A stretch of 64,000 nt of DNA from Bacteroidota bacterium. Lineage in GTDB: Bacteria; Bacteroidota; Bacteroidia; Cytophagales; Cyclobacteriaceae. The notes beneath the pieces were generated by a model that searched no databases, had not been told where the DNA came from, and saw only the letters and a program-made list of their open reading frames with translations. Shown here in pieces: positions 8,384 to 17,816 of the stretch. Numbering within the stretch: the stretch's first letter is position 1; every line of letters begins with the position of its first letter. The translations under genes and the position numbers were made by a program. The DNA lies in assembly GCA_023428695.1 (NCBI GenBank), contig JAEYWY010000008.1, forward strand, positions 62,001 to 126,000, in the 5' to 3' direction.

Positions 8384-10203
8384 CAGAGAAAGTCTCCTTT
8401 CAACACGTATTGTTCGATATGCGGGCGTTTTGTGCCTCCGTAGAGATATTTTTCAATCATCAGACTTGCGATTGACGCAGCGGCGCGCGCACCCTGTCCG
8501 CCGTATTCAACATAGACTGCAACCGCGATTTTCGGATTGTCTTTCGGAGCAAATGCTATGAACACCGAATGATCGGGACGTGGTTCATTCTGCACAGATC
8601 CTGTTTTACCACAGACCACTACGTCCTTCAATGAAGCACGATACTGACCCGTTCCCGACCTTACAACTTCTTCCATTGCATCCGCGGCTATCTCGAAGTA
8701 TTCCGGGCTGATTGTCGTAGTGTGTTTCTGACGATACTGTGGTAACGGGAGTCCGGAATCACCAATCGATTTTACGAGGTGTGGTGTATAGTAGTATCCC
8801 CGGTTGGCAACACAGGCAGCAAAGTTTGCCATCTGCAGCGGCACTACAAGATTCTCGCCTTCCCCGATGGCAATGGAATAAATGTTTGAGAATTTCCAGG
8901 GCCGGCCACCATAGGCGCGATCATAATACGCGGGGCTCGGCACCAGTCCACCCTTTTCGCTGGGCAGGTCTATGCCAAGGGGACTTCCGAATCCAAAACT
9001 CGTAATGTGTTCATTCCATTCTTCCAGGCCGATTCGTGTGTCATCGAAAGGATTGTTTGCTTTCCCTTTGTTCAGCATACGTCGAAGGACACCATGAAAG
9101 TATGGATTGCACGAGTTGGTGATGGCTCCGCGAAGATCTTCATTGGTGTGCGGTCCATGACATCCAATTATGGAACGATCACACCTGATCCTCGTCTCAG
9201 GACTAATCACACCTTCCTGCAACGCTACCATAGCCTGGGCGATTTTAAAAATCGAACCCGGGCGATACTGAGCCATCAGCGGACGATTGAAGAGAGGTTT
9301 GTTCGTATCGTTGCTGATCAAAGCATAGTTCTGACTGTAGTTTCTTCCGGTAAGCAAAAGCGGATCGTAACTAGGACCGCTTATCATTGCCAGGACTTCT
9401 CCTGTCGCAGGTTCAAGGGCGATGATACTTCCGGCCTTTCCCTTCATCAGAAACTCCCCATACTCCTGCAGGTCCAGATCAAGTGTTGTAATGAGATCCT
9501 GTCCCGGATAGGAAAGCGTATCATATTTACCGTCAGAATACTTGCCTTTGATAACACCGTCTTTGTTACGCAGCAGATACTTTACACCACGTTTCCCGCG
9601 GAGGTATTCTTCGTAGAATGCTTCAATGCCGCTTTGACCGATGTAGTCGCGCTGACGGTAGAATTTACTTTTGTCCCGCTTCAGTTGTTCTTTTGAAATC
9701 TCGCTCACATAACCCAGCGCATTTGCACCGGCCGAACTCGCGTAAGCGCGCGTCGTCCTCGCTTCGATGTAGAATCCCGGAAACTCATCGATATAATCCT
9801 GCATTCGCGCAAGGTCGATAGTCGAAAGCTGCTTGATGAACGGCGAAGGCTGGAGCTCCGATGCCTTTCTGTTTCGGATCTCCGTTCGCAGGGCCCTGAA
9901 CATCTCATCGAGTTGCTCACGCGTAATATTAAATACTTCGCAAAAGCGCGCGGTGTCCAGACGTTTGACTTCTTTGAGTGTGATCATCAGATCAAACTCC
10001 GGATTATTGTAAACAATGAGTTTCTTGTTTCGGTCGTAGATCGTTCCACGGACAGGGTACTGCGGTACCTTGAGGATCGCATTGAACTGGGCGAGGTCTT
10101 CGTAGCTGTCATCCAGAACCTGGATAAAAAATAGCTTGATCAGGAAGATCATTCCGATCAAAACAAATACTACCTGTATGATTTCTCTTCTGCCTTCGTT
10201 CAT
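8383..10203 (-). CDS. mrdA: penicillin-binding protein 2 (elongation transpeptidase)
   Basis: 606 residues: an N-terminal membrane anchor (about 8-30), a pedestal/dimerisation domain (about 45-230) and a C-terminal transpeptidase. The active-site motifs are S317-x-x-K320 (SIFK), S364-x-N366 (SCN) and K533-T-G. It cross-links new peptidoglycan during elongation with RodA and MreC. It lies between mreD (68 bases upstream) and rodA (one-base overlap). Confidence 0.96.
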   Translation of the reverse strand: MNEGRREIIQVVFVLIGMIFLIKLFFIQVLDDSYEDLAQFNAILKVPQYPVRGTIYDRNKKLIVYNNPEFDLMITLKEVKRLDTARFCEVFNITREQLDEMFRALRTEIRNRKASELQPSPFIKQLSTIDLARMQDYIDEFPGFYIEARTTRAYASSAGANALGYVSEISKEQLKRDKSKFYRQRDYIGQSGIEAFYEEYLRGKRGVKYLLRNKDGVIKGKYSDGKYDTLSYPGQDLITTLDLDLQEYGEFLMKGKAGSIIALEPATGEVLAMISGPSYDPLLLTGRNYSQNYALISNDTNKPLFNRPLMAQYRPGSIFKIAQAMVALQEGVISPETRIRCDRSIIGCHGPHTNEDLRGAITNSCNPYFHGVLRRMLNKGKANNPFDDTRIGLEEWNEHITSFGFGSPLGIDLPSEKGGLVPSPAYYDRAYGGRPWKFSNIYSIAIGEGENLVVPLQMANFAACVANRGYYYTPHLVKSIGDSGLPLPQYRQKHTTTISPEYFEIAADAMEEVVRSGTGQYRASLKDVVVCGKTGSVQNEPRPDHSVFIAFAPKDNPKIAVAVYVEYGGQGARAAASIASLMIEKYLYGGTKRPHIEQYVLKGDFL

Positions 10204-10271
10204 GGTGAACGGATGGTTAGGATACGATTATCAAAAAATAGCCGGGTCGGACAGACTCGTTTTAAAGTTCA

Positions 10272-10781
10272 TCAACGTCGTCGTCCCGGAAACAGCAATT
10301 GGGCGACTAAAATTACAACCGTTGTAAACAATGTGCTTGTCACCACTTTCCACAGCGTGAACCAGAACATACCGAAGCCCCCTGCTTCGAGGAAAAACAA
10401 TAATGCGTGGTGCAGAAAAATCAATGGCATGGAGTAGACCAGAAACCATTGTATTCCATTCATGGCGAGCGTTGGAACCGAGCTACTGTCGTATCCTCCC
10501 TGGGGGGTCAGTGAGTTAAGCCAGTAGTTCCGCAGATACATAACCATGACGGACGCGAACGCATGCAGGCCAATGCTTTCATAGAACAAATCCACCGCGA
10601 ACCCCATCAGGAAACCGATGCCCATCAGGACCATGGGGTTGGCCTCAACCGGCAGGATCAACAAATATAGTATATAAAGGAAACAGAATGCTGTGTGAAA
10701 GAGGACTACGTTCTGCAGAATCATCACCTGATAAAGCAGGTAGACAAAGAAGAGTATGATATGTTGAACACCCAGTCTCAT
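10272..10781 (-). CDS. mreD: rod shape-determining protein MreD
   Basis: 169 residues, almost wholly hydrophobic with about five membrane segments. MreD is poorly conserved, so the call rests on topology, size and its position between mreC and mrdA. Its start overlaps the mreC stop by four bases (ATGA). It is an inner-membrane part of the elongasome. Confidence 0.9.
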   Translation of the reverse strand: MRLGVQHIILFFVYLLYQVMILQNVVLFHTAFCFLYILYLLILPVEANPMVLMGIGFLMGFAVDLFYESIGLHAFASVMVMYLRNYWLNSLTPQGGYDSSSVPTLAMNGIQWFLVYSMPLIFLHHALLFFLEAGGFGMFWFTLWKVVTSTLFTTVVILVAQLLFPGRRR

Positions 10782-11617
10782 TTCGAATTCATCTCTTCAA
10801 AGTCTTCAACAATATCCTTTTCTTCCTTGAACTCACTTCTTACGACGCTGACGTACGACAACTTACGGAAATCCTGAGAAAGCGCGACCGTGATGTCATA
10901 CGTGAGTGCCTCGGGGCTCAGGACAACCTCTGAGACCGTGCCTATTATAATGCCTTCCGGGAAGATGGCATTGAATCCTGTGGTGACAACGGTGTCCCCC
11001 ACGTTTAACTTGACGTGTCGAGGTATGTAATTAAGCTTCGTGAACTGAGGATCACGGCCGTCCCACTGGACTGATCCGAAGTAGTTTGAGTTCTTCAACA
11101 TCGCCGATATCATGTAGTCGATGTGAAGAATAGAGGTCACAACGGAGAAGTTACTCGACACATTTTTCACCTTACCGATGGCACCGAGCGGACTTATCAC
11201 TGCCATTCCGGGTTCAACACCGTCTGATTCGCCCTTATTTATGGTGATGTAATTCTTTACGCGGTCGAGTTGGTTGTTGACGACTTTGGCGCTGACAAAT
11301 GTATATCGCGAGGAGAAAGTGCTGTCGTATCCGGTGACGTGATAGTTTTTTTCCATGATGTGACGCTGCTGCTCGACAAGCCGCCGTAGTTCAGCGTTCT
11401 CCTCCGCGAGGGTGCGGTTCACGTCACTCAGCACGACATAATCACGAATGCTTTGGGAAAAATTATTGATCGACGCTACGACGGTGTTGGAGGAATTAAA
11501 AAACTTCGCTCCCTGGTAGTGGTTGTTTTCAACGATCAGCCAGAAGCAGAAGACTTCCAGTACAACAAAAGTAAAAAAAGCCCTGAACTGATATACGAAT
11601 AAAAACAGCCTCTCCAT
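10778..11617 (-). CDS. mreC: rod shape-determining protein MreC
   Basis: 279 residues. One N-terminal membrane segment (about 8-28), a coiled coil (about 60-90, with NRTLAEENAELRRLVEQQ), then the periplasmic beta-barrel repeats (about 105-260) with PGMAVISPLGAIGKV and VGDTVVTTGF. MreC links cytoplasmic MreB to PBP2 and RodA. It starts 7 bases after the mreB stop. Confidence 0.95.
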   Translation of the reverse strand: MERLFLFVYQFRAFFTFVVLEVFCFWLIVENNHYQGAKFFNSSNTVVASINNFSQSIRDYVVLSDVNRTLAEENAELRRLVEQQRHIMEKNYHVTGYDSTFSSRYTFVSAKVVNNQLDRVKNYITINKGESDGVEPGMAVISPLGAIGKVKNVSSNFSVVTSILHIDYMISAMLKNSNYFGSVQWDGRDPQFTKLNYIPRHVKLNVGDTVVTTGFNAIFPEGIIIGTVSEVVLSPEALTYDITVALSQDFRKLSYVSVVRSEFKEEKDIVEDFEEMNSK

Positions 11618-11624
11618 TTACATC

Positions 11625-12650
11625 CTAAGTCATCAACACAGCTCGAAACTGGGGAAGATTCTTTAACGTCTGGCCTGTCCCACGAACAACGGCCCTAAGC
11701 GGATCATCCGCCACGTGAATCGGCAATTTAGTCTTTAATGCGAGCCGCTTGTCAAGACCGCGCAAGAGCGCACCACCACCGGTAAGGTAGATACCACGTT
11801 CATAAATATCTGCCGATAATTCCGGAGGAGAAGTTTCAAGTGCTTTCAGCACAGCTTCTTCGAGCTTCGATACAGACTTGTCGAGCGCAAATGCGACTTC
11901 GCTATATGAGATCTTGATCGTCTTCGGAATACCTGTCATGAGGTCGCGGCCGCGGATTTCATAATCTTCGGGTCCGTCATCCAACTCCGTCAACGCGGAG
12001 CCTACTTCGATCTTGACTTTTTCAGCGGAACGTTCTCCGATAAGAAGGTTGTGCTGGCGGCGCATGTAATCAAGAATATCCCTGTTAAATGTATCACCAG
12101 CAACTCTGATGGATTGATCGCAGACTATTCCGGAAAGGGCGATCACCGCGATATCGGTGGTTCCACCTCCGATATCAACAATCATATTGCCAATAGGCTG
12201 ATCGATGTCTATACCCGTCCCGATGGCCGCTGCAATGGGTTCATATACCATGTAGACCTCCTTCGCTCCGGCGTGCTCGGCTGAATCGCGTACGGCACGT
12301 TTCTCTACCTCTGTGATTCCTGAAGGAATACAGATCACCATCCGATAGGAAGGTGGAAACAGACGCTTACCGGTATCAATCATTTTTATCAGACCGCGAA
12401 TCATCATTTCCGCTGCCTGGAAATCAGCGATTACCCCTTCCTTCAAAGGGCGGATAGTCTTGATGTACTCGTGAGTTTTTTCGTGCATTTGCATCGCTTC
12501 TCTTCCAATTGCCAGCACCTTGTTATGCTGCTTGTCGATAGCGATGATTGAAGGTTCATCAACAACGATCTTGTCTTTGTAAATGATTAGCGTGTTAGCG
12601 GTCCCCAGGTCAATTGCAATGTCACTGGTGAAGAAGTCAAAAAATGCCAT
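11625..12650 (-). CDS. mreB: actin-like rod shape-determining protein MreB
   Basis: 341 residues, full length. Actin-fold nucleotide-binding signatures are visible: phosphate 1 (DLGTANTL near residue 16), phosphate 2 (DIGGGTTDIAV near 165) and adenosine (TGGGALLRGL near 290). MreB filaments under the inner membrane direct elongasome movement. First gene of the mreB-mreC-mreD-mrdA-rodA operon. It is separated from purH by 271 bases that should hold its promoter. Confidence 0.97.
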   Translation of the reverse strand: MAFFDFFTSDIAIDLGTANTLIIYKDKIVVDEPSIIAIDKQHNKVLAIGREAMQMHEKTHEYIKTIRPLKEGVIADFQAAEMMIRGLIKMIDTGKRLFPPSYRMVICIPSGITEVEKRAVRDSAEHAGAKEVYMVYEPIAAAIGTGIDIDQPIGNMIVDIGGGTTDIAVIALSGIVCDQSIRVAGDTFNRDILDYMRRQHNLLIGERSAEKVKIEVGSALTELDDGPEDYEIRGRDLMTGIPKTIKISYSEVAFALDKSVSKLEEAVLKALETSPPELSADIYERGIYLTGGGALLRGLDKRLALKTKLPIHVADDPLRAVVRGTGQTLKNLPQFRAVLMT

Positions 12651-12921
12651 GTGGTCTTATACCGATAAGGGTTTTGTAAAAGCTATAGTCGGGAGTCTAC
12701 TCCGGCAAAATTGCATTTAATTTACCAAAATAATGAAAAATGTAAGTTTTTTAGCACCCGGAAAGTTTATAGCTAGTCGGCTGATCAAGGTAGTGCAGGT
12801 AACATTTTGCGTGCTTCAGAAACATTACGACTGGCGAAGTGCGGCGTAACCTCTGCGATATTACCTTCGGCGATCAACCCATCATTTCGTCGCTAACACC
12901 TGATGCGAGTTGCCTTCCGTA
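12651..12921. other. purH-mreB intergenic region, probable mreB promoter zone
   Basis: 271 bases with no supported gene. The mreB-proximal half is AT-rich (around 12715-12765) and probably holds the mre operon promoter. The closest minus-strand match to the Bacteroidota -7 box, around 12733-12741, has one base too few between TA and TTG, so no exact promoter is called. No convincing rho-independent terminator for purH was found. Confidence 0.4.
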
Positions 12922-14448
12922 TCAGTGCTTGAAGTGTCGCACACCTGTGAATACCATTGCCATTTCGTGTTTGTCACAAAAGGCAATCGAATCCTGATCC
13001 TTGACAGATCCACCCGGTTGGATAACGGCGCGAATGCCATGGTTACTTGCTATCTCCACACAGTCAGGGAATGGAAAGAACGCGTCCGACGCCATCACTG
13101 CGCCTTGTAAGGTAAACCCAAAAGCTGCTGCTTTTTCGATCGCCTGTTTGAGTGCGTCCACGCGTGAGGTTTGACCAACTCCACTCGCGATCAGCTGACC
13201 TTCGACCGCCAGGACAATTGTGTTGGATTTGGTGTGTTTGCAAATCTTGCTCGCGAAAAGCAGGGACCGCACTTCACTTTCCGTCGGAGCCCGTTTGGTC
13301 ACTACCTTGAGGTCGTCGCGGGTATCTGTTTTAAGGTCCAGATCCTGCTCTATGATGCCGTTCAGGATTGATTTCAATTGAGTGGTCTCTTTGAGCGACT
13401 GCTTTTGCCGAAGGATCATGCGGTTCTTCTTGCTCCTGAGGAGAGCCAGCGCATCCGCGGAAAACTCAGGTGCAATCAGTATCTCAAAGAAAAGTTTGTT
13501 CAACTCCTCTGCCGCTGCAAGGTCAATCGTCTTATTGGTTGCCAGTACGCCGCCAAATGCCGAAATGGTGTCGGCCTGGAAAGCTTTCAGGTACGCTTCT
13601 TTTACGTTGGCTCCGATTGCTACACCGCAGGCATTTGTATGCTTGATGATAACAAAAGCGGTTTCGTCCTCAAATTCAGCAACAAGCCGGATAGCAGCGT
13701 CAACGTCAACAAGGTTGTTATACGAAAGCTCCTTGCCGTTCAACTGCTCGAACAGTCCGTCAAGGTCTCCATAGTATGTTCCTTTTTGATGCGGGTTTTC
13801 GCCGTAGCGCAAGACACGACCTTCCTGGTGGCTGACTTTCAGCGACGGGATTTGAAAGTCGTTGTTGAAGTACTTGAAAATGGCTGCGTCATAGTGAGAC
13901 GTTACATCGAAGGCCATCGCAGCAAAATGCTTCCGGTCCGCAATGTCGGTGCTGCCTTTACCCTGCCCGAGCAGTGAAAGCAAATCCGCGTACTGCTTGC
14001 GCGACGCCACGATCAGGACGTCTTTGAAATTTTTTGCGGCCGCCCTGATCAGAGAGATGCCACCGATATCGATCTTTTCGATGATTTCTTCGTCAGTCCC
14101 GCCTCTTGCAACCGTTTCCTCGAATGGGTAGAGGTCGACTATGACCAGATCGATAGCGTCGATCTTGAATTCCTTCGCCTGGCTCAGGTCACCGTCATCA
14201 TCACGCCGAAAGAGAATTCCTCCAAAGACAGCTGGGTGCAGGGTCTTTACGCGGCCTCCAAAAATCGACGGGTATCCTGTGAGTTTTTCGACCGGTGTTA
14301 CCGGATATCCCAGCTTTTCGATGAACTCCTGTGTGCCACCTGTCGACACAAACTCAACACCTTGTTTGCCCAGCTCATGAATTATCGGATCGAGATTGTC
14401 TTTATAAAATACGGAAACGAGGGCTCTGGAAATTTTTCGCTGGGACAT
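12922..14448 (-). CDS. purH: bifunctional AICAR formyltransferase / IMP cyclohydrolase
   Basis: 508 residues, the usual PurH length. The N-terminal MGS-like IMP cyclohydrolase domain (about 1-190) starts with ALVSVFYKD, and the AICAR transformylase domain covers about 195-508. The transformylase motif KHTNACG (around residue 250) carries the catalytic Lys-His, and DAFFPFPDCVE lies near the C-terminus. It performs the last two steps of de novo IMP synthesis. Single-gene unit with a probable promoter at 14473-14480. Confidence 0.97.
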   Translation of the reverse strand: MSQRKISRALVSVFYKDNLDPIIHELGKQGVEFVSTGGTQEFIEKLGYPVTPVEKLTGYPSIFGGRVKTLHPAVFGGILFRRDDDGDLSQAKEFKIDAIDLVIVDLYPFEETVARGGTDEEIIEKIDIGGISLIRAAAKNFKDVLIVASRKQYADLLSLLGQGKGSTDIADRKHFAAMAFDVTSHYDAAIFKYFNNDFQIPSLKVSHQEGRVLRYGENPHQKGTYYGDLDGLFEQLNGKELSYNNLVDVDAAIRLVAEFEDETAFVIIKHTNACGVAIGANVKEAYLKAFQADTISAFGGVLATNKTIDLAAAEELNKLFFEILIAPEFSADALALLRSKKNRMILRQKQSLKETTQLKSILNGIIEQDLDLKTDTRDDLKVVTKRAPTESEVRSLLFASKICKHTKSNTIVLAVEGQLIASGVGQTSRVDALKQAIEKAAAFGFTLQGAVMASDAFFPFPDCVEIASNHGIRAVIQPGGSVKDQDSIAFCDKHEMAMVFTGVRHFKH

Positions 14449-14472
14449 GGTTTGGTTAGATAATTAAGGATG

Positions 14473-14480
14473 CAAAACTA
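14473..14480 (-). promoter_or_regulatory. probable -7 promoter element of purH
   Basis: The minus strand reads TAGTTTTG, an exact match to the Bacteroidota -7 consensus TAnnTTTG, ending 24 bases before the purH ATG. That would give a leader of about 20 bases. No TTG -33 element lies at the expected distance, so the call is moderate. Confidence 0.4.
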
Positions 14481-14541
14481 GAAATTTTCGGAAAGTAGAC
14501 TCAGAAGAAAACATTGTCGTGTCCGGACAAACGGTATGCGT

Positions 14542-15354
14542 TCAGTCTTCTTCATACTCAAACTCAACTGTGAAATCGTCCGCGTCCTGGTGAGCAGGAA
14601 AGCGGTGACGAAACGCATGTAGTGAATTCGCATTCAGTTCCACGGTGTGAATCGCTTCCGTTCCCTCAATGGTGAAAATGGGTTCTCCCTTGGGACTAAC
14701 CACTGCAGAGCGACCATTGTGCTCTACGCCGGTTCCGTCAATTCCGATGCGGTTCACGCCCACAACGTAGCTCAGATTCTCGATCGCGCGTGCCCGAAGC
14801 AATGTATCCCAGGCGTCAATCCTCGCTGTTGGCCAATTGGCGACATAAATAGCGACATCATACGTCAGGGAATCCGTCTCCCTGTCCCAGCGGTTGCGGG
14901 TCCACACCGGGAATCTCAGGTCGTAGCAGACAAGTGGACAAATCTTCCAGCCTTTCCAGGTTGCGACCAAAAGGCTTTCGCCGGGAGAGTAGGTCCTATG
15001 TTCGTTGGCCATTCTGAAGAGATGGCGCTTGTCGTAGGTCTTATGATTTCCTCCGGGTTCCATCCAGAGGAGTCTGTTGAAGTATTTATCGTGTACGCGG
15101 ACGATGTAGCTGCCAAGTATCAGCGCACCCGTCTGATCAGCCATTTGCCGCATCCACTTGAATGTCTTCATATTCATGTGTTCGGCCAGCCTGGATGCAG
15201 CCATGCTGAATCCCGTAGTAAACATTTCAGGAAGGACGATTACGTCGGTCGATCTGCCGATTTGCCATATTTTTTCCTCAAACATCGACAGGTTTGCATC
15301 GACATCCTCCCAGTGAATATCTGACTGAATCAGCGTTATTTTAAGGTCCTGCAT
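14542..15354 (-). CDS. nitrilase-family omega-amidase (YafV/Nit2-like)
   Basis: 270 residues, complete carbon-nitrogen hydrolase. The catalytic triad is visible: E43 (LPEMFTTGFS), K109 (YDKRHLF) and C143 (PLVCYDLRFPVW). The CYDLRFPVW context and the MANEH segment are typical of YafV and Nit2, which hydrolyse 2-oxoglutaramate and 2-oxosuccinamate to the 2-oxo acids. That would couple with a methionine/glutamine transaminase such as the one at 17817. In E. coli yafV is also thought to serve methionine salvage. It is separated from the histidine kinase by 116 bases. Confidence 0.88.
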   Translation of the reverse strand: MQDLKITLIQSDIHWEDVDANLSMFEEKIWQIGRSTDVIVLPEMFTTGFSMAASRLAEHMNMKTFKWMRQMADQTGALILGSYIVRVHDKYFNRLLWMEPGGNHKTYDKRHLFRMANEHRTYSPGESLLVATWKGWKICPLVCYDLRFPVWTRNRWDRETDSLTYDVAIYVANWPTARIDAWDTLLRARAIENLSYVVGVNRIGIDGTGVEHNGRSAVVSPKGEPIFTIEGTEAIHTVELNANSLHAFRHRFPAHQDADDFTVEFEYEED

Positions 15355-15470
15355 ATCTCGATTCCGGTTCCGCCCCGCAAAGAAAAGAAAAGCAGGGGAA
15401 AAGTGAACGTGTTTTTTCCCTCTTTGCCCGTTTTTGAGCAGATGTTACCGTTACGAGAGTAGAAAGCAGA

Positions 15471-16562
15471 TTAGCGGGCCTGGGAAGATGGCCAGCGTAT
15501 CCGGAAGCATGAGCCGCCCAGGTGGCTTTCGGCATAAATGACGTTTCCACCGCCTTGCTCGGCGATCTTCTTTACGATTGAAAGTCCAATGCCATGCGAG
15601 ACTGTGTCTTTCCGGTTTTCGCCCCGAACGAACATCTGGAAAATTGAACGTCGCTTGTCGGGATCGACAACGGTCCCGTTATCGGCGAATTGAATCACAA
15701 CATCGTCGCCGTCGCGTGACCACGTAATCTCCAAAACGCCTGCGTCTTTGTGGTTGTACTTGACAGCGTTCGTGATCAGGTTCACAAAAACCTGGATCCA
15801 TTGCACGCGGTTTCCGACGATTACAGGAAGTTGGTTTGGAACGTTGATCGAAAATACGTCGGGAATAGAAATGCTCCTTCTTACCTCATCGAGAATCTCA
15901 TTCAGATCCAGCGACTCCTGCCTGATATTGTGTTCTGCCCGCGACTGCTCCAGAATTCCTCCAATGAGTTTTTCCGTGAGCGAAACGCTCTCTCTCAAAT
16001 GCCCGACAAGCACCGATAGGTCTTCGTTTTTTTCTTCTGGTAGTTCTTTAACGATCAGGTCGACCAGTCCGTGAATACGGTTAACCGGAGCTTTCAGGTC
16101 ATGACTTACCACGCACGCAAATTTTTCAAGCTCCTCCTTGCTGCGACGCAGGTTGCCGATTTTTTGTTCGAGGTATGGCATTTCGGAGAACTCACGGATA
16201 GCAGCGATAGTGTAAGCATTCCCTCCGACGGTGTAAGGCGAAAGTGCTATGTCTACCTGGATTTCTGACTGATCTTTGCACAGCGCAAATAATTGCAGCC
16301 CCGCAGCCATTTTCCTCCGGACTCTGCGTCGGAAGAAATCCGCAACATACTGGCGATGAATGTTCCGTGATTTGTGGGGTACCAACACTTCAACGGGTTT
16401 GGAAATCAATTCCTGAGATGAATACCCGAGGAGTCCAGACAACTCCTGATTATAGAATACAATTTTTCCATCGCTGTCCACAACGACCAACGCATCAGGT
16501 AGCAAATCAAATACTTCCTTCAGTGTATCAAATGGATGCAGCGATTCCCTCATTCTTACCAC
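15471..16562 (-). CDS. PAS-domain sensor histidine kinase, soluble
   Basis: 363 residues, no membrane segment. An N-terminal PAS domain (about 10-130), HisKA with the phospho-acceptor in VVSHDLKAPV (about residue 155), and a HATPase_c domain with N box NLITNAVKYN and G2 box GIGLSIVKK. The G1 box reads DNGTVVD instead of DNGxGI, so the second glycine is missing. ATP binding may be altered. The start is the GTG at 16562, which has a good GGAGG sequence 8 bases upstream; an ATG at 16553 is the alternative. No response regulator is adjacent, so the partner is unknown. Confidence 0.85.
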   Translation of the reverse strand: MVRMRESLHPFDTLKEVFDLLPDALVVVDSDGKIVFYNQELSGLLGYSSQELISKPVEVLVPHKSRNIHRQYVADFFRRRVRRKMAAGLQLFALCKDQSEIQVDIALSPYTVGGNAYTIAAIREFSEMPYLEQKIGNLRRSKEELEKFACVVSHDLKAPVNRIHGLVDLIVKELPEEKNEDLSVLVGHLRESVSLTEKLIGGILEQSRAEHNIRQESLDLNEILDEVRRSISIPDVFSINVPNQLPVIVGNRVQWIQVFVNLITNAVKYNHKDAGVLEITWSRDGDDVVIQFADNGTVVDPDKRRSIFQMFVRGENRKDTVSHGIGLSIVKKIAEQGGGNVIYAESHLGGSCFRIRWPSSQAR

Positions 16563-16658
16563 TTGTAATCCCTCCAGTTGATTTAAACGAGATTGGCGTT
16601 GCAGAAGTGCTGACTTACAGGCAGCAGGTAAGATATTTAGTGCAATTGCTGAAAACGA

Positions 16659-17789
16659 CTACTTTACATTTGTCCACCATTGCTGATAGCGAACCAAAGT
16701 GTCTGTGAAATTGACTTTTTGACCGATCATTGGTGTAATTAGATTGATATCGTGTTGTTGTGCCAATGCAGATACGCGTAATAACGGTTCGTCCCAGGGA
16801 TGATTTCCAAGGGCAAACTTCGATGAGTGCACTGCAAAAAGCCGGTCGGCTTGAAGGTCTTTCGCAGCTTGAATAACTTCCTCCGGCATCAGATGTATGT
16901 ATTTCCAGCTTTTGTCATATTGACCATTTTCAAGTATCGCGAGATCAATCTTTCCGAACCTTTCGCGTATTGCCGCGAAATGACTATCGTATCCGCTATC
17001 GCCACCGATATATATCCGCCGCGAAGGAGTTTCCAGTACGAACGACATCCATAGGCTCTGATTTCGTCTGAAGCCACGGCCTGAAAAATGACGCGCAGGT
17101 GTCGTATGAATCGTGAAGCTGCTGTCAAGAGAAACGGTTTCGTACCAGTCTTTCTCAATAATCCGTTCAGTACTAAAGCCCCAACGTTCGAGGTGTGCGC
17201 CGACGCCAAGGCCGCAGATTACAACGCCCACTTTTTCTTTCAGCCGGGTCACTGTTTCATAGTCGAGATGGTCCCAATGATCATGTGTGATAATCAGGTA
17301 GTCAATGCCCGGCAAATCGTCGGCAGAATACACATCTGTTCCCGGGAAGCTGGGTGTGGTGAATGCGAGTGGTGATGCCGCTCCGCTAAAGACGGGGTCA
17401 ACAAGAAATCGTTTACCGTCAAGTTGCATAAAGTATGATGAGTGCCCAAACCAAACCAGGATATCTTCACCAGGATTGAGGCTATGCAAATCCGTTTTCA
17501 GCGCGGGAATGCTGTCGACAGGTTTGTTGCGCAACTTCTTGCTGAAAAGAAATTTCTTCATCACGCCAAAATAGGTCTCGCCTTCTGTCAGGTCTGGCGT
17601 GTTGGAGAGATTCTCAAATCGTCCGTTCCTGAAATGTGGGGACTGCCTGATCTTTTCGAACCGCGCTCCGGATGCCAGGGCACCGAATTCCGGGCGTTGC
17701 ACAAACCACCAGACCATGACCGTGACTACGATGGTAATTACAAAAATGATCATCATGGTTTTTTTCAGAAAGGGTTTGATTCGATGCAC
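16659..17789 (-). CDS. membrane-anchored metallo-beta-lactamase-fold hydrolase (NAPE-PLD/UlaG-like)
   Basis: 376 residues. One N-terminal membrane segment (about 11-30) suggests an anchored protein with its catalytic domain outside the cytoplasm. The MBL core shows H169-x-H171-x-D173-H174 (THDHWDH), a later ARH histidine and GGDSGYD for the bridging aspartate. The WFGHSSYFMQLDG start and overall layout resemble NAPE-hydrolysing phospholipase D-like and UlaG-like proteins. A phospholipid or N-acyl phosphoethanolamine substrate is possible but inferred. It follows the aminotransferase gene by 27 bases on the same strand. Confidence 0.82.
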   Translation of the reverse strand: MHRIKPFLKKTMMIIFVITIVVTVMVWWFVQRPEFGALASGARFEKIRQSPHFRNGRFENLSNTPDLTEGETYFGVMKKFLFSKKLRNKPVDSIPALKTDLHSLNPGEDILVWFGHSSYFMQLDGKRFLVDPVFSGAASPLAFTTPSFPGTDVYSADDLPGIDYLIITHDHWDHLDYETVTRLKEKVGVVICGLGVGAHLERWGFSTERIIEKDWYETVSLDSSFTIHTTPARHFSGRGFRRNQSLWMSFVLETPSRRIYIGGDSGYDSHFAAIRERFGKIDLAILENGQYDKSWKYIHLMPEEVIQAAKDLQADRLFAVHSSKFALGNHPWDEPLLRVSALAQQHDINLITPMIGQKVNFTDTLVRYQQWWTNVK

Positions 17790-17816
17790 GAAAAAGGAGA
17801 CGGAAGCGATCCGGTT

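Noticed and set aside
9007..9696. 229-residue plus-strand open frame
   Set aside because: It runs antisense to mrdA, which carries complete catalytic motifs; the translation has no recognisable domain.
14647..15324. 225-residue plus-strand open frame
   Set aside because: Antisense to the omega-amidase gene with an intact catalytic triad on the other strand.
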